This document shows, piece by piece, positions 18,401 to 24,710 of a DNA stretch of 64,000 nt. Both the position numbers and the translations under genes were made by a program. The number at the start of each line of letters is the position of its first letter. Position 1 is the stretch's first letter. Source of the stretch: Flavobacteriaceae bacterium GSB9. GTDB lineage: Bacteria; Bacteroidota; Bacteroidia; Flavobacteriales; Flavobacteriaceae. Under the pieces are notes generated by a model. That model was not told the origin of the DNA. It made no database searches and was given only the letters and a program-made list of their open reading frames with translations. The stretch is taken from NCBI GenBank assembly GCA_022749295.1, contig CP062007.1, forward strand, positions 3,402,001 through 3,466,000, written 5' to 3'.

Positions 18401-20121
18401 CTGTTGTTTGTCACGGTAGCGTTACCACAAGAGTCAGAACCAGAGAAGCTGGTGAGCCAAGCGGCAAAAGCACCGCTAGGGTCAGCGGTACCGTCACATT
18501 GTACGGTCATATCGCTAGGGGCCACGTCCCAAGTAGGGTCGGTGGTATCTTCAATAGTAAATGTTGCCTGGGCAGTAATATCGTTACCGCACTCATCAGT
18601 TAATGTGAAAGTCACGGTTTCCGAACCGGTAGCCCCGCACAGGTCGCTAAGACCGGCACTGTTGTTTGTCACGGTAGCGTTACCACAAGAGTCAGAACCA
18701 GAGAAGCTGGTGAGCCAAGCGGCAAAAGCACCGCTAGGGTCAGCGGTACCGTCACATTGTACGGCCATATCGCTAGGGGCCACGTCCCAAGTAGGGTCGG
18801 TGGTGTCAACAACCGTAATAGTTTGAGTATAATATGTAGCAGAAGTATTCCCAGCATCGTCTGTAACAACCCACGTATTGGTGAAAGTACCGGCTTGCGG
18901 ACAGGAACCCTCTACAAATGCCCCTGAAGTTTTAACAGGAGTAAGTGAAGTGTCACAATTATCGGAAGCAACAGGAACTAAAGATTGAGCATTTGTAAGA
19001 GCAGTAGTGTCATCGCAATCTACAGTTCTATTAAGGTCTCCTGCTACGGTATCCCATATTGGTGCATCAGTATCACTAACGTTAAAAGTTCTTGTTTCTA
19101 CGTTGGTAGCTCCTGCTGTGGTTGTTATTTCAAGCGAGACCAAATATTCACCTTCTATTGTAGGAGTGAATGTAGCAGTAGTAGTTTCATTTTCATCAGC
19201 AAGTGTATTTGATGGAGGGGTAGGTGTTAAAGTTGTTATTGTTGCAATATTTCCATCAGAATCTAGAAGAGTCCATTCAAAGGTTACATTGGTTTCGGTT
19301 CCAGTTCCGGTATAACCACCTGTTAAATTGATAGGGTCACAGCTGGATACATCTATTGGATCAGAAGGAGGAACTGTAATCATAGCATTAACATTACCAC
19401 CAGATGCAACTACTTCTCCAAAAGTATAGACTGTTCCGCCACTACCTGAACAAGCGGCATATTTACTGGAACCAATATAAATTTCATTATTGTTGTTGCA
19501 GGTCCCAGCTGTTAAACTTCCACCATTATCAATAGTAATAACAGAAGCGGCATCAGGTAAATCCAATCGGACTTTTGTTCCTAAAAAACTTAATGTGCCC
19601 CCGTTTATATTAAGTGACAGGGTAGATAAAGTAATTGTATTGGGAGTTCCTGGCGGATCTAATATTAGTGTGCCATTCACTATAACATCTCCCATAGATT
19701 CTGTGGTTAAATTTAAACCAACAGTTATTGTATTAGCAGCATCTATGGTTACTATATTTGTACCTGCAAGTTCCCCTGGGTAAGATGTAGCTGCAACCCA
19801 AGCAGAACCATTGTAGTACTCCCAAGTAGATAAAGTGGTCCAATTACCATCTTGAACAGATCGATAATCTCCTGAGGTGTCAGCCAAAATTAAAGCAGTG
19901 GTTAAGGATTTAGAATTCGTATTTATGGAATATTCAGTCTTCACCAACTCACGCTCTATGAAATGCACGTAATCAGAAAGCGCTCCGTAATAGATGGAGG
20001 TAATTTGTGTTGTATTATTATTAGGACGTTTTGTTACATAATTAGTAACAGCATTTAAGTGCACGCTTATAAAAAATAAGCATATTAAAGCGGTTATGTT
20101 CTTGAAGTAATTGTGCTTCAT
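6481..20121 (-). CDS. Giant repetitive cell-surface protein with LamG domain and type IX secretion signal
   Basis: The 4546-residue product has a signal peptide (residues 1-24). Residues about 110-170 hold a beta-rich stretch beginning DGNWTTLSTWE, and about 255-350 a PKD-like domain. One diverged hyalin (HYR)-like unit (350-438) precedes 28 near-identical 86-residue HYR-like units (439-2846), followed by three diverged ones (2847 to about 3100). A LamG/concanavalin-like domain spans about 3660-3820 (FDGIDDYV to WVDEFRIWN). A second NGNWNNSNTW stretch is near 3915, and a type A sorting domain (Por_Secre_tail) covers the last 80 residues. Each core unit carries four cysteines (VQCDG, DSCGNA, DLCGAT, DECGND). 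Such proteins usually act as adhesins exported by the gliding/T9SS machinery; adhesin function here is inference. SprB of F. johnsoniae is comparable in size but is a separate family. Confidence 0.93.
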   Translation of the reverse strand: MKHNYFKNITALICLFFISVHLNAVTNYVTKRPNNNTTQITSIYYGALSDYVHFIERELVKTEYSINTNSKSLTTALILADTSGDYRSVQDGNWTTLSTWEYYNGSAWVAATSYPGELAGTNIVTIDAANTITVGLNLTTESMGDVIVNGTLILDPPGTPNTITLSTLSLNINGGTLSFLGTKVRLDLPDAASVITIDNGGSLTAGTCNNNNEIYIGSSKYAACSGSGGTVYTFGEVVASGGNVNAMITVPPSDPIDVSSCDPINLTGGYTGTGTETNVTFEWTLLDSDGNIATITTLTPTPPSNTLADENETTTATFTPTIEGEYLVSLEITTTAGATNVETRTFNVSDTDAPIWDTVAGDLNRTVDCDDTTALTNAQSLVPVASDNCDTSLTPVKTSGAFVEGSCPQAGTFTNTWVVTDDAGNTSATYYTQTITVVDTTDPTWDVAPSDMAVQCDGTADPSGAFAAWLTSFSGSDSCGNATVTNNSAGLSDLCGATGSETVTFTLTDECGNDITAQATFTIEDTTDPTWDVAPSDMTVQCDGTADPSGAFAAWLTSFSGSDSCGNATVTNNSAGLSDLCGATGSETVTFTLTDECGNDITAQATFTIEDTTDPTWDVAPSDMTVQCDGTADPSGAFAAWLTSFSGSDSCGNATVTHNSAGLSDLCGATGSETVTFTLTDECGNDITAQATFTIEDTTDPTWDVAPSDMTVQCDGTADPSGAFAAWLTSFSGSDSCGNATVTNNSAGLSDLCGATGSETVTFTLTDECGNDITAQATFTIEDTTDPTWDVAPSDMTVQCDGTADPSGAFAAWLTSFSGSDSCGNATVTNNSAGLSDLCGATGSETVTFTLTDECGNDISAQATFTIEDTTDPTWDVAPSDMTVQCDGTADPSGAFAAWLTSFSGSDSCGNATVTNNSAGLSDLCGATGSETVTFTLTDECGNDITAQATFTIEDTTDPTWDVAPSDMTVQCDGTADPSGAFAAWLTSFSGSDSCGNATVTNNSAGLSDLCGATGSETVTFTLTDECGNDISAQATFTIEDTTDPTWDVAPSDMTVQCDGTADPSGAFAAWLTSFSGSDSCGNATVTNNSAGLSDLCGATGSETVTFTLTDECGNDITAQATFTIEDTTDPTWDVAPSDMTVQCDGTADPSGAFAAWLTSFSGSDSCGNATVTNNSAGLSDLCGATGSETVTFTLTDECGNDISAQATFTIEDTTDPTWDVAPSDMTVQCDGTADPSGAFAAWLTSFSGSDSCGNATVTNNSAGLSDLCGATGSETVTFTLTDECGNDITAQATFTIEDTTDPTWDVAPSDMTVQCDGTADPSGAFAAWLTSFSGSDSCGNATVTHNSAGLSDLCGATGSETVTFTLTDECGNDITAQATFTIEDTTDPTWDVAPSDMTVQCDGTADPSGAFAAWLTSFSGSDSCGNATVTNNSAGLSDLCGATGSETVTFTLTDECGNDITAQATFTIEDTTDPTWDVAPSDMTVQCDGTADPSGAFAAWLTSFSGSDSCGNATVTNNSAGLSDLCGATGSETVTFTLTDECGNDITAQATFTIEDTTDPTWDVAPSDMTVQCDGTADPSGAFAAWLTSFSGSDSCGNATVTNNSAGLSDLCGATGSETVTFTLTDECGNDITAQATFTIEDTTDPTWDVAPSDMTVQCDGTADPSGAFAAWLTSFSGSDSCGNATVTNNSAGLSDLCGATGSETVTFTLTDECGNDITAQATFTIEDTTDPTWDVAPSDMTVQCDGTADPSGAFAAWLTSFSGSDSCGNATVTHNSAGLSDLCGATGSETVTFTLTDECGNDITAQATFTIEDTTDPTWDVAPSDMTVQCDGTADPSGAFAAWLTSFSGSDSCGNATVTHNSAGLSDLCGATGSETVTFTLTDECGNDISAQATFTIEDTTDPTWDVAPSDMTVQCDGTADPSGAFAAWLTSFSGSDSCGNATVTNNSAGLSDLCGATGSETVTFTLTDECGNDITAQATFTIEDTTDPTWDVAPSDMTVQCDGTADPSGAFAAWLTSFSGSDSCGNATVTNNSAGLSDLCGATGSETVTFTLTDECGNDITAQATFTIEDTTDPTWDVAPSDMTVQCDGTADPSGAFAAWLTSFSGSDSCGNATVTNNSAGLSDLCGATGSETVTFTLTDECGNDITAQATFTIEDTTDPTWDVAPSDMTVQCDGTADPSGAFAAWLTSFSGSDSCGNATVTNNSAGLSDLCGATGSETVTFTLTDECGNDISAQATFTIEDTTDPTWDVAPSDMTVQCDGTADPSGAFAAWLTSFSGSDSCGNATVTNNSAGLSDLCGATGSETVTFTLTDECGNDITAQATFTIEDTTDPTWDVAPSDMTVQCDGTADPSGAFAAWLTSFSGSDSCGNATVTNNSAGLSDLCGATGSETVTFTLTDECGNDISAQATFTIEDTTDPTWDVAPSDMTVQCDGTADPSGAFAAWLTSFSGSDSCGNATVTNNSAGLSDLCGATGSETVTFTLTDECGNDISAQATFTIEDTTDPTWDVAPSDMTVQCDGTADPSGAFAAWLTSFSGSDSCGNATVTNNSAGLSDLCGATGSETVTFTLTDECGNDISAQATFTIEDTTDPTWDVAPSDMTVQCDGTADPSGAFAAWLTSFSGSDSCGNATVTNNSAGLSDLCGATGSETVTFTLTDECGNDISAQATFTIEDTTDPTWDVAPSDMTVQCDGTADPSGAFAAWLTSFSGSDSCGNATVTNNSAGLSDLCGATGSETVTFTLTDECGNDISAQATFTIEDTTDPTWDVAPSDMTVQCDGTADPSGAFAAWLTSFSGSDSCGNATVTHNSAGLSDLCGATGSETVTFTLTDECGNDISAQATFTIEDTTPPTVSAPTATALQCAEDIPAAVTTITAFNALTGASASDNCTAITNLTVTSTTGNVAGQSYNGTITRTYTITDDCGNETDVDHVFNINDTTSPTAVCQPITVQLVNGMANIDVLDIENGSSDNCGVPTPVNVSPSSFDCNDVGDNTVTLTVQDANGNIDTCTTTVKVEDNETPNTICIAPSTLTVTLDPVTGTVSLTPDQINNGSNDACGIASISVSPNSFDCNNVGINTVTLTATDVNGNSSSCSTTINVDPPTISTGAITGEVVNPTPENPVPPSDLIEVTACPGGSLVSRDVQLTLDLSGSNINASNISIWQISSDQGTTWQDVAGTSGQTTVTVTGLTSTTIVRAYILSGNCPSISPYALIRFLPPDEPPVIESVTNTNICLGTGVDIVASSFFEYGGQFGGGGYFNYANPEDWLVDGEESLPAPGNNSNPANWFETNGPKIFGGIRYDTTDNTKFAVANGIGFRTEMETPIFSTIGMSDSEAILEFYQAFYFCDGAFGEIRLSLDGGANYDIVLNTDQNDDLTSGKNSGFSVLATSGGCGSGPQGQQPTSDPFQPASIDLSDYLNEPSLRIKFIFDSTASTSTCNNAYFPDGATNTCGNIPNNFDVHSTWVVDDVGFPYAPIDEILEWTDENGDVIEIGNDVTVTPETPGIREFGVTALVNDCRADTDEGTEFVSIYTSLAYAGADHLITSGKCGESTIQLHAYDNTVSAVTNYNNGAWEASPGTGNYKVPDVSAGETDYPGTGVTGTWSVQSAPSSACGSSATFSSNTDPNATFTGESGTYVLRWTLNDANACYDEVTVEINNCNNIDFDGIDDYVTFKNNYNLNSPFSIEAWLKPEDVNGSQVIFSRKDANVNTSGYSLSLNGSTPTFSWYNAGDSGSLPSSNTINNNRWYHIAVTFDGSEYNIYVDGVLSGTIPGSAPDLTPNNIEAILGAMDQNPPGDPVDYYHGWVDEFRIWNKSLDVQHIRQMMNQEIKEFGGNVQGEVIPTKIYGPDTDQDGTEENLLTWANLEGYYRMAVDCGYLTAYKGVTGRLRNIFTNQTENAPIPYTTKQNGNWNNSNTWTHGNVWHIPNSTEHGTTIDWNIARTSHNLVSESEDITLLGLLVESNELTITSPGTQDENTPGTGLWVTHYLKLDGQIDLVGESQLVQKRYNSSGNPTVQFNESILDVNSSGYIERDQQGTNNPYNYNYWGLPVGPQVTGTNNNPRNINSVMRDGTNSSAPLNIQWTSAKTPPSTSPITLSTRWLYSYENHTTNTYAAWRRLGNSSTFAAGLGYTMKGSGKNYIPYTLGTQNYVFIGKPNNGTITTPLNPGYDALIGNPYPSAIDANQFLIDNAGTITGALYFWEHYPGNNTHVLRDYLGGYAVLNFIGGIAATTPPPTAEGYVIIGGEGTKIPERYIPVGQGFFVSATSTAYGTGVGGQIVFNNNQRVFQREAVSSDNSGSVFFKSSNPKAKNDKKQTDAIKRLRINFKTPEGAMRQLLLGFVSNGSAGDGIDYGYDAPKYNTLPNDLVWRIDNKSFEIQGLGTFDENKQCELGLFLSKNGTIEISLASLENFDPNTKVYVYDALLGTYTRINNLSFSIDLDSGDYTNRFYIAFKKEHALSIDDDAAINQVSVNYLHNNHIINIKTPNRLNVKQVYLINVLGQTVKSWEATNIALDSNNINIPVFNISEGNYIVKIITSEGTTSKKIIINQ
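11584..18807 (-). repeat. Tandem array of 28 x 258 bp coding repeats
   Basis: The units are exactly 258 bp (86 codons) with no length variation. The same marker (TCGGTGGT) recurs from 11831 to 18797, which is 27 x 258 bp. Differences between units are few and mostly two-state: Asn/His in VT(N/H)NS, Thr/Ser in ND(I)(T/S)AQ, and a handful of silent changes. One unit counted by hand has 138 G+C out of 258 (53.5%), well above the AT-rich flanks. The array encodes residues 439-2846 of the giant surface protein. Confidence 0.97.
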
Positions 20122-20250
20122 AATTATTTTACGTAATGGGGCTTTCTGACTTTATTCAATAACTATAATCTTGTCTTAGAGCTATTTGAGCTCAAAGACA
20201 AATTATTAAGGGTCTAACTGCTTATTAATCAATAATTATGAGGGAGGTTA

Positions 20251-20258
20251 CAAAACTA
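20251..20258 (-). promoter_or_regulatory. Possible -7 box of the giant surface-protein gene
   Basis: On the minus strand TAGTTTTG fits TAnnTTTG and lies about 130 bp before the ATG at 20121. No convincing TTG is seen at -33, so the call is weak. Confidence 0.35.
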
Positions 20259-20397
20259 TGTTAATAATGGCTTTTAGTTAAAAATACTCGTTGAAATACA
20301 TTTTTAATCTTTGGTCTGTATTAGCATAATTGTTTCTTATGGATTAATCGTTTTTAATAATTCTTTTCTAAAATTATTTATGCGGCTAATATAAAAT

Positions 20398-20431
20398 TTT
20401 TTTTGTTTTTTATCGATAAAAAACAAAAAAA
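20398..20431. repeat. Perfect 34 bp palindrome
   Basis: Two 17-base arms meet without a spacer at ATC|GAT. The arms are TTTTTTTG, TTTTTT and ATC read inward, and the right arm is the exact complement. No gene ends nearby, so it is not an obvious terminator. It could be a protein-binding site or a bidirectional transcription stop for leaky transcripts. Confidence 0.8.
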
Positions 20432-21510
20432 TACGACAAAATACATAATTTTAATATTTTAGGTCTTGCGGGCAAAAGCATATTTGTAAGATAAATGCTG
20501 TTTTTTTTATTGTTTTCATTCTTTTAGTTTCGGATTGTTGATAGTGATACTTGTTCTTTTGTTTGTGTTGAATGTATATAGGTTTGCTGCGGTCTCAAAA
20601 TCGCCTGTACTTAATGAGGTTTTTGTGAATGTGATTTCAAATCTATTTGTATCCTCTGGGGGTAGAGAAATACAGTGGTCGAGTTCCTGAAAATTGTGGT
20701 AAGAGCTTAATTTTTAAGAAGAATTAAGAATAATTAAGAGGAATTAAAAGGAAATTGCTTAGCAATAAAGTTATCGATAGCTTGGCTAATGTGCTTTGAA
20801 GTGTTAATTCTTCAGTATATTTCCTTTTTTTTTTTTTTTAGGCTTTAAGAATGTCGAGTCGCTTTTTGAGCTGAAATTATTTATTGTTTAGAATCCTATT
20901 GGTTTTTAAACAATAAATCTCCATCCATAAAGGATTGGATTGAGCGGTTCAAGTTGGCGTTTCATACAGCAGAAAAAAGCTTTGCCTGCAAGGAAATAGC
21001 TCTTTAAGGTGGTTTTGTTTCAGAAGACGTGAATGCTTGAGATTGTGAATAGCGATTAACATCAATAAACTTATACTTAATATAACGCTAGTAAACTTTT
21101 GTTATTAAGAATAGGTTTGTTTATGAGAGTTTAATATTGGACAAATTGTTTGATGTAAAACTAATTAGCCAAGAAATAAAAGAAATACGATGAAATGTAT
21201 TGATTTTGGTCTTATGAGTATTAAAAATAATAGTTGAAAAGCTTATTTTAAAGGTCTCAATCATGGTCTGTGCATAAAAAATTAAAAGGATAGGCCTAGA
21301 AACAAAATATATCTTTTATATTCGATACTTTTAAAAGCGAAAAAGGGGGTGTCTTAACCCTTATTGTGCAATTGTGTTATTCATTTTGTATGATTAACAG
21401 TTTTGTTGGCAATTAGGTGAAAAGTTTAATTAAGAAATGTTAAGAGCGAATTTTTTGAATTTCAAAGCAAGATTAAGCCAAAAAATATTTATATTTCAAC
21501 TTAATTCCCT

Positions 21511-21531
21511 TATTTTTGCGTAATCGATTAC
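21511..21531 (+). promoter_or_regulatory. kduI operon -7 box with overlapping LacI-type operator
   Basis: TATTTTTG at 21511-21518 is a consensus -7 box. One base later, at 21520-21531, comes the perfect 12 bp palindrome GTAATCGATTAC, which would cover the transcription start. The same palindrome lies before the LacI-family regulator gene, and near-copies lie before the PL10 and GH28 genes, so it is the best candidate operator for that regulator. Confidence 0.7.
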
Positions 21532-21560
21532 ACTATCTAAATTATAAACAATTTTAAATT

Positions 21561-22400
21561 ATGAAAAACTATAGCATGCGTTACGCTTCTAGTCCAGAAG
21601 CAGTAAAAAAATATGATACACAGCAATTACGCGAAGAATTTTTAATTCAAAATTTGTTTAAAGAGGATGGTATAGAATGGGTTTATACACATTACGACAG
21701 ATTTATGGTAGCAGGAGTTGTTCCTGTTAAAACAAGTGTGAAACTAGAAGCAATTGATCCTTTAAAGGCTTCTTTTTTCTTAGAAAGAAGAGAAATGGGA
21801 ATCATTAATATTGGTGGAGCAGGAACCATAACTGTTGATGGTACAGCTTATGATATAGATAACAAAGAAGCTCTTTACTTGGGGCAAGGCAATAAGGATG
21901 TTGAGTTTTCAAGTAAGTCAGCTAACCAGCCGGCCCAATTTTATATCAATTCAACACCAGCTCACAAAGCATATCCTAATAAAAAAATAGGAAAAGGCGA
22001 TGTTGAAACTATTGAATTAGGTTCTCCAGAAACAGCCAATGCGCGTACATTAAGAAAATATATTGTAAACAGTGTTGTTGATGTTTGCCAATTGCAAATG
22101 GGTATGACGTCTATAAAAACAGGAAGCAGCTGGAATACCATGCCAGCCCATGTTCACGATAGAAGAATGGAAGTTTACTTCTATTTTGAAGTACCGGAAG
22201 ACCAAGCTGTTTGCCATTTTATGGGTGAGCCAACAGAAACGCGTCATATTTGGATGGCCAATAATGAGGCTGTAATTTCTCCGCCATGGTCAATTCACTC
22301 AGGTTCAGGTACAAGCAATTACAGCTTTATTTGGGGTATGGCAGGTGAAAACTTGGATTACGGTGATATGGACGTTTGTAAAATAAACGAATTAAGATAA
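21561..22400 (+). CDS. kduI: 5-keto-4-deoxyuronate isomerase
   Basis: The 279-residue cytoplasmic cupin isomerises 5-keto-4-deoxyuronate, the product of unsaturated galacturonate from pectin lyase action, to 2,5-diketo-3-deoxygluconate. The start MKNYSMRYASSPEAVKKYDT is typical of KduI. The metal site is visible as H197-x-H199-x4-E204 in PAHVHDRRMEVY, with a further histidine in PPWSIHSGSG. It is the first gene of a six-gene hexuronate operon, and the next start is 21 bp downstream. Regulation by the LacI-type repressor is likely from the operator at 21520. Confidence 0.96.
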   Translation: MKNYSMRYASSPEAVKKYDTQQLREEFLIQNLFKEDGIEWVYTHYDRFMVAGVVPVKTSVKLEAIDPLKASFFLERREMGIINIGGAGTITVDGTAYDIDNKEALYLGQGNKDVEFSSKSANQPAQFYINSTPAHKAYPNKKIGKGDVETIELGSPETANARTLRKYIVNSVVDVCQLQMGMTSIKTGSSWNTMPAHVHDRRMEVYFYFEVPEDQAVCHFMGEPTETRHIWMANNEAVISPPWSIHSGSGTSNYSFIWGMAGENLDYGDMDVCKINELR

Positions 22401-22421
22401 TTCTAAAAAATATTAAAATCA

Positions 22422-23210
22422 ATGGATTTATTTGATTTAAAAGGAAAAACAGCGTTGGTTACCGGTGCTACGCATGGCTTAGGTATGGCAATGGCAATGG
22501 GGCTAGGTAAAGCTGGCGCAACTCTAGTGGTAAATGGGGCATCCTCGCAAGACAAGTTAGATAATGCCGTTGCCGAGTATAAATCGGCCGGTTATGAGGC
22601 TCATGGATATCTTTTTGATGTAACCGATGAAGCTCAAGTTATGGAAAACGTAGCTAAAATTGAAAAAGAAGTTGGTCATATTGATATCCTGGTGAACAAT
22701 GCCGGAATTATAAAGCGAACACCTCTGGAAGACATGGAGGTTGAAGATTTTGAGCAGGTTTTAAAGGTAGATTTAGTCAGCCCATTCATCGTATCTAAAC
22801 ATATCGTAAAGGGTATGATTGAGCGAGGTGGTGGTAAAATCATCAATATATGCTCTATGATGAGCGAATTGGGAAGAAATACCGTAGGCGCTTATGCGGC
22901 AGCAAAAGGCGGACTTAAAATGCTTACGCGGAATATGGCTACAGAGTGGTCTAAACATAACGTGCAGGTAAACGGAATTGGACCAGGTTACTTCGCCACC
23001 AGCCAAACCGCACCGATTCGAGTAGACGGACATCCGTTCAACGATTTTATTATTGGAAGAACACCAGCAGGGCGTTGGGGCGACCCAGAAGATTTACAAG
23101 GAGCTGCCATATTTTTATCATCAAAAGCTAGCGATTTCGTTAGTGGACAGATTGTTTACGTTGATGGCGGAATTTTAGCAACCATCGGTAAGCCAGCAAA
23201 CGAAGATTAA
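22422..23210 (+). CDS. kduD: Short-chain dehydrogenase, KduD-like (2-deoxy-D-gluconate 3-dehydrogenase / gluconate 5-dehydrogenase family)
   Basis: The product is a 262-residue classical SDR. It has the nucleotide-binding TGATHGLGMAMA, NNAG at 92-95 and the catalytic triad S145, Y158, K162 (YAAAKGG). In this setting it should reduce 2,5-diketo-3-deoxygluconate to KDG, completing the branch that KduI begins. SDR substrate ranges are hard to read from sequence, so the exact reaction rests on its place directly behind kduI. The gene is 21 bp from kduI and 22 bp from uxaC. Confidence 0.88.
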   Translation: MDLFDLKGKTALVTGATHGLGMAMAMGLGKAGATLVVNGASSQDKLDNAVAEYKSAGYEAHGYLFDVTDEAQVMENVAKIEKEVGHIDILVNNAGIIKRTPLEDMEVEDFEQVLKVDLVSPFIVSKHIVKGMIERGGGKIINICSMMSELGRNTVGAYAAAKGGLKMLTRNMATEWSKHNVQVNGIGPGYFATSQTAPIRVDGHPFNDFIIGRTPAGRWGDPEDLQGAAIFLSSKASDFVSGQIVYVDGGILATIGKPANED

Positions 23211-23232
23211 ACCAAACTAATACATATTAAAA

Positions 23233-24636
23233 ATGAGCAAGACATTTATTCACGATAACTTTTTGCTGGAAAATAAATACGCTGAAGAACTTTATCACGA
23301 TTATTCGAAAAATCAGCCCATCATTGATTATCACAACCACTTACCGCCTCAGCAAATTGCAGAAGACAAAACATTCAATAATATAACCAACGTTTGGATT
23401 AATGGAGACCATTATAAATGGCGTGCCATGAGAACCTTAGGTGTTAACGAAAAATTTATAACAGGCGATGGTTCAGACAAAGATAAGTTTTTAAATTGGG
23501 CGAAAACGGTGCCTTATACTATGCGTAATCCACTTTATCATTGGACGCATTTAGAACTCACTAGATATTTTGGAATTACCGACCTGTTAAGTGAAAAGAC
23601 CGCAGAAAAGGTTTGGGACATTACACAAGAGAAACTAAACTCTGATGGTTACAGCTGTAGAGGTTTATTAAGAAAGGTTAATGCCGAGTTGGTTTGTACT
23701 ACCGAAGACCCAATTGATACTTTGGAATACCATCAAAAAATGTCGAAAGAAGATTTTGGTTTCAAAGTAAGCACAGCCTTTAGGCCAGATAAAGCCATTT
23801 TAATCTCAGCTGATGGCTACACCGACTACTTAGAATCATTAGCAAATGCTTCAGGAGTAACGGTAAATTCTTTTTCAGATTTATGCGATGCGCTTAAAAA
23901 CCGTATTCAGTTTTTCCATGATAACGGATGTAGACTGTGTGACCATGGTTTAGATCAAATTTATTTCGAAAACTATACCGAAAAAGAGGTTAACTCTATC
24001 CTCCAAAAGAAACTTTCAGGAAAAGAAATTTCTAATGAAGAGGCTCTAAAATTCCAAAGTGCCGTTTTAGTATTCTTATGCGAAACTTATCACGAATTTG
24101 GTTGGGTTCAACAATTTCACTTAGGTGCTTTAAGAAATAACAATGCCCGAATGCACAGAATTTTAGGTCCGGATACAGGATGGGATTCTATTGGCGATTA
24201 CCCACAAGCGCAAAAATTGTCGGCATTTTTAAATGCTTTAGATAGCAAAGATAAGTTAACAAAAACTATAATTTATAACCTTAATCCAGCAGATAACGAA
24301 GTCATGGCTACCATGATTGGTAATTTTAATGATGGTAGTGTGCGAGGAAAAGTACAGCTTGGTTCTGGGTGGTGGTTCTTGGATCAAAAGGACGGGATGA
24401 CAAAACAAATGAACGCACTTTCAAATATGGGGCTTATCAGTTGTTTTGTGGGTATGTTAACCGACTCTAGAAGTTTCCTGTCTTTTCCACGACATGAGTA
24501 TTTCCGTAGAATACTTTGTAATCTTTTAGGTGATGAAATCCAGAGAGGAGAATTACCAAAAGAAGAGATGGAGTGGATTGGTAAAATGGTTGCAGACATT
24601 AGTTATAACAACGCTAAACAATATTTCGATTTTTAA
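23233..24636 (+). CDS. uxaC: Glucuronate/galacturonate isomerase
   Basis: The 467-residue enzyme of the amidohydrolase-like uronate isomerase family converts D-galacturonate to D-tagaturonate (and D-glucuronate to D-fructuronate). Family marks are the metal-binding IIDYHNHLPP near residue 35, FNNITNVWINGDHYKWRAMR, HWTHLELTRYFG, and the C-terminal SFPRHEYFRRILCN. Length is normal. It is the first of the three isomerase-pathway steps (UxaC, UxaB, UxaA) encoded in this operon. Confidence 0.97.
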   Translation: MSKTFIHDNFLLENKYAEELYHDYSKNQPIIDYHNHLPPQQIAEDKTFNNITNVWINGDHYKWRAMRTLGVNEKFITGDGSDKDKFLNWAKTVPYTMRNPLYHWTHLELTRYFGITDLLSEKTAEKVWDITQEKLNSDGYSCRGLLRKVNAELVCTTEDPIDTLEYHQKMSKEDFGFKVSTAFRPDKAILISADGYTDYLESLANASGVTVNSFSDLCDALKNRIQFFHDNGCRLCDHGLDQIYFENYTEKEVNSILQKKLSGKEISNEEALKFQSAVLVFLCETYHEFGWVQQFHLGALRNNNARMHRILGPDTGWDSIGDYPQAQKLSAFLNALDSKDKLTKTIIYNLNPADNEVMATMIGNFNDGSVRGKVQLGSGWWFLDQKDGMTKQMNALSNMGLISCFVGMLTDSRSFLSFPRHEYFRRILCNLLGDEIQRGELPKEEMEWIGKMVADISYNNAKQYFDF

Positions 24637-24710
24637 ATAATGCATTGATTTATAAAGTAACTTCACATTACTTTTAAGCAATAGTTAATGCCAACTAAAC
24701 TAAAATAATT

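Larger units (their letters stand above)
20122..21560. other. Gene-free AT-rich intergenic region of 1.4 kb
   Basis: I see no coding region, RNA gene or mobile element. The region separates divergent genes (giant surface protein and kduI) and must carry both promoters. It contains a perfect 34 bp palindrome (20398-20431), direct degenerate repeats of about 10 bp built on GAATTAAGA (about 20715-20750), a run of 15 T's at 20825-20839 and the kduI promoter/operator at its right end. The rest is unremarkable AT-rich sequence. Confidence 0.6.

Noticed and set aside
11584-18807. CRISPR-like direct repeats
   Set aside because: Units are 258 bp, contiguous, in frame and without spacers. They are coding tandem repeats, and no cas gene is present.
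11459-18826. Open frame of 2455 codons antisense to the repeat array
   Set aside because: The unit length is a multiple of three and one antisense frame happens to lack stops, so it stays open through every copy. The start and end fall where the repeats end, and the product is a plain mirror of the coding repeats with no signal or domain.
20122-21560. Hidden small genes or a mobile element in the 1.4 kb gap
   Set aside because: No frame of useful length with a plausible start, no transposase remnant and no paired terminal repeats could be seen on either strand.
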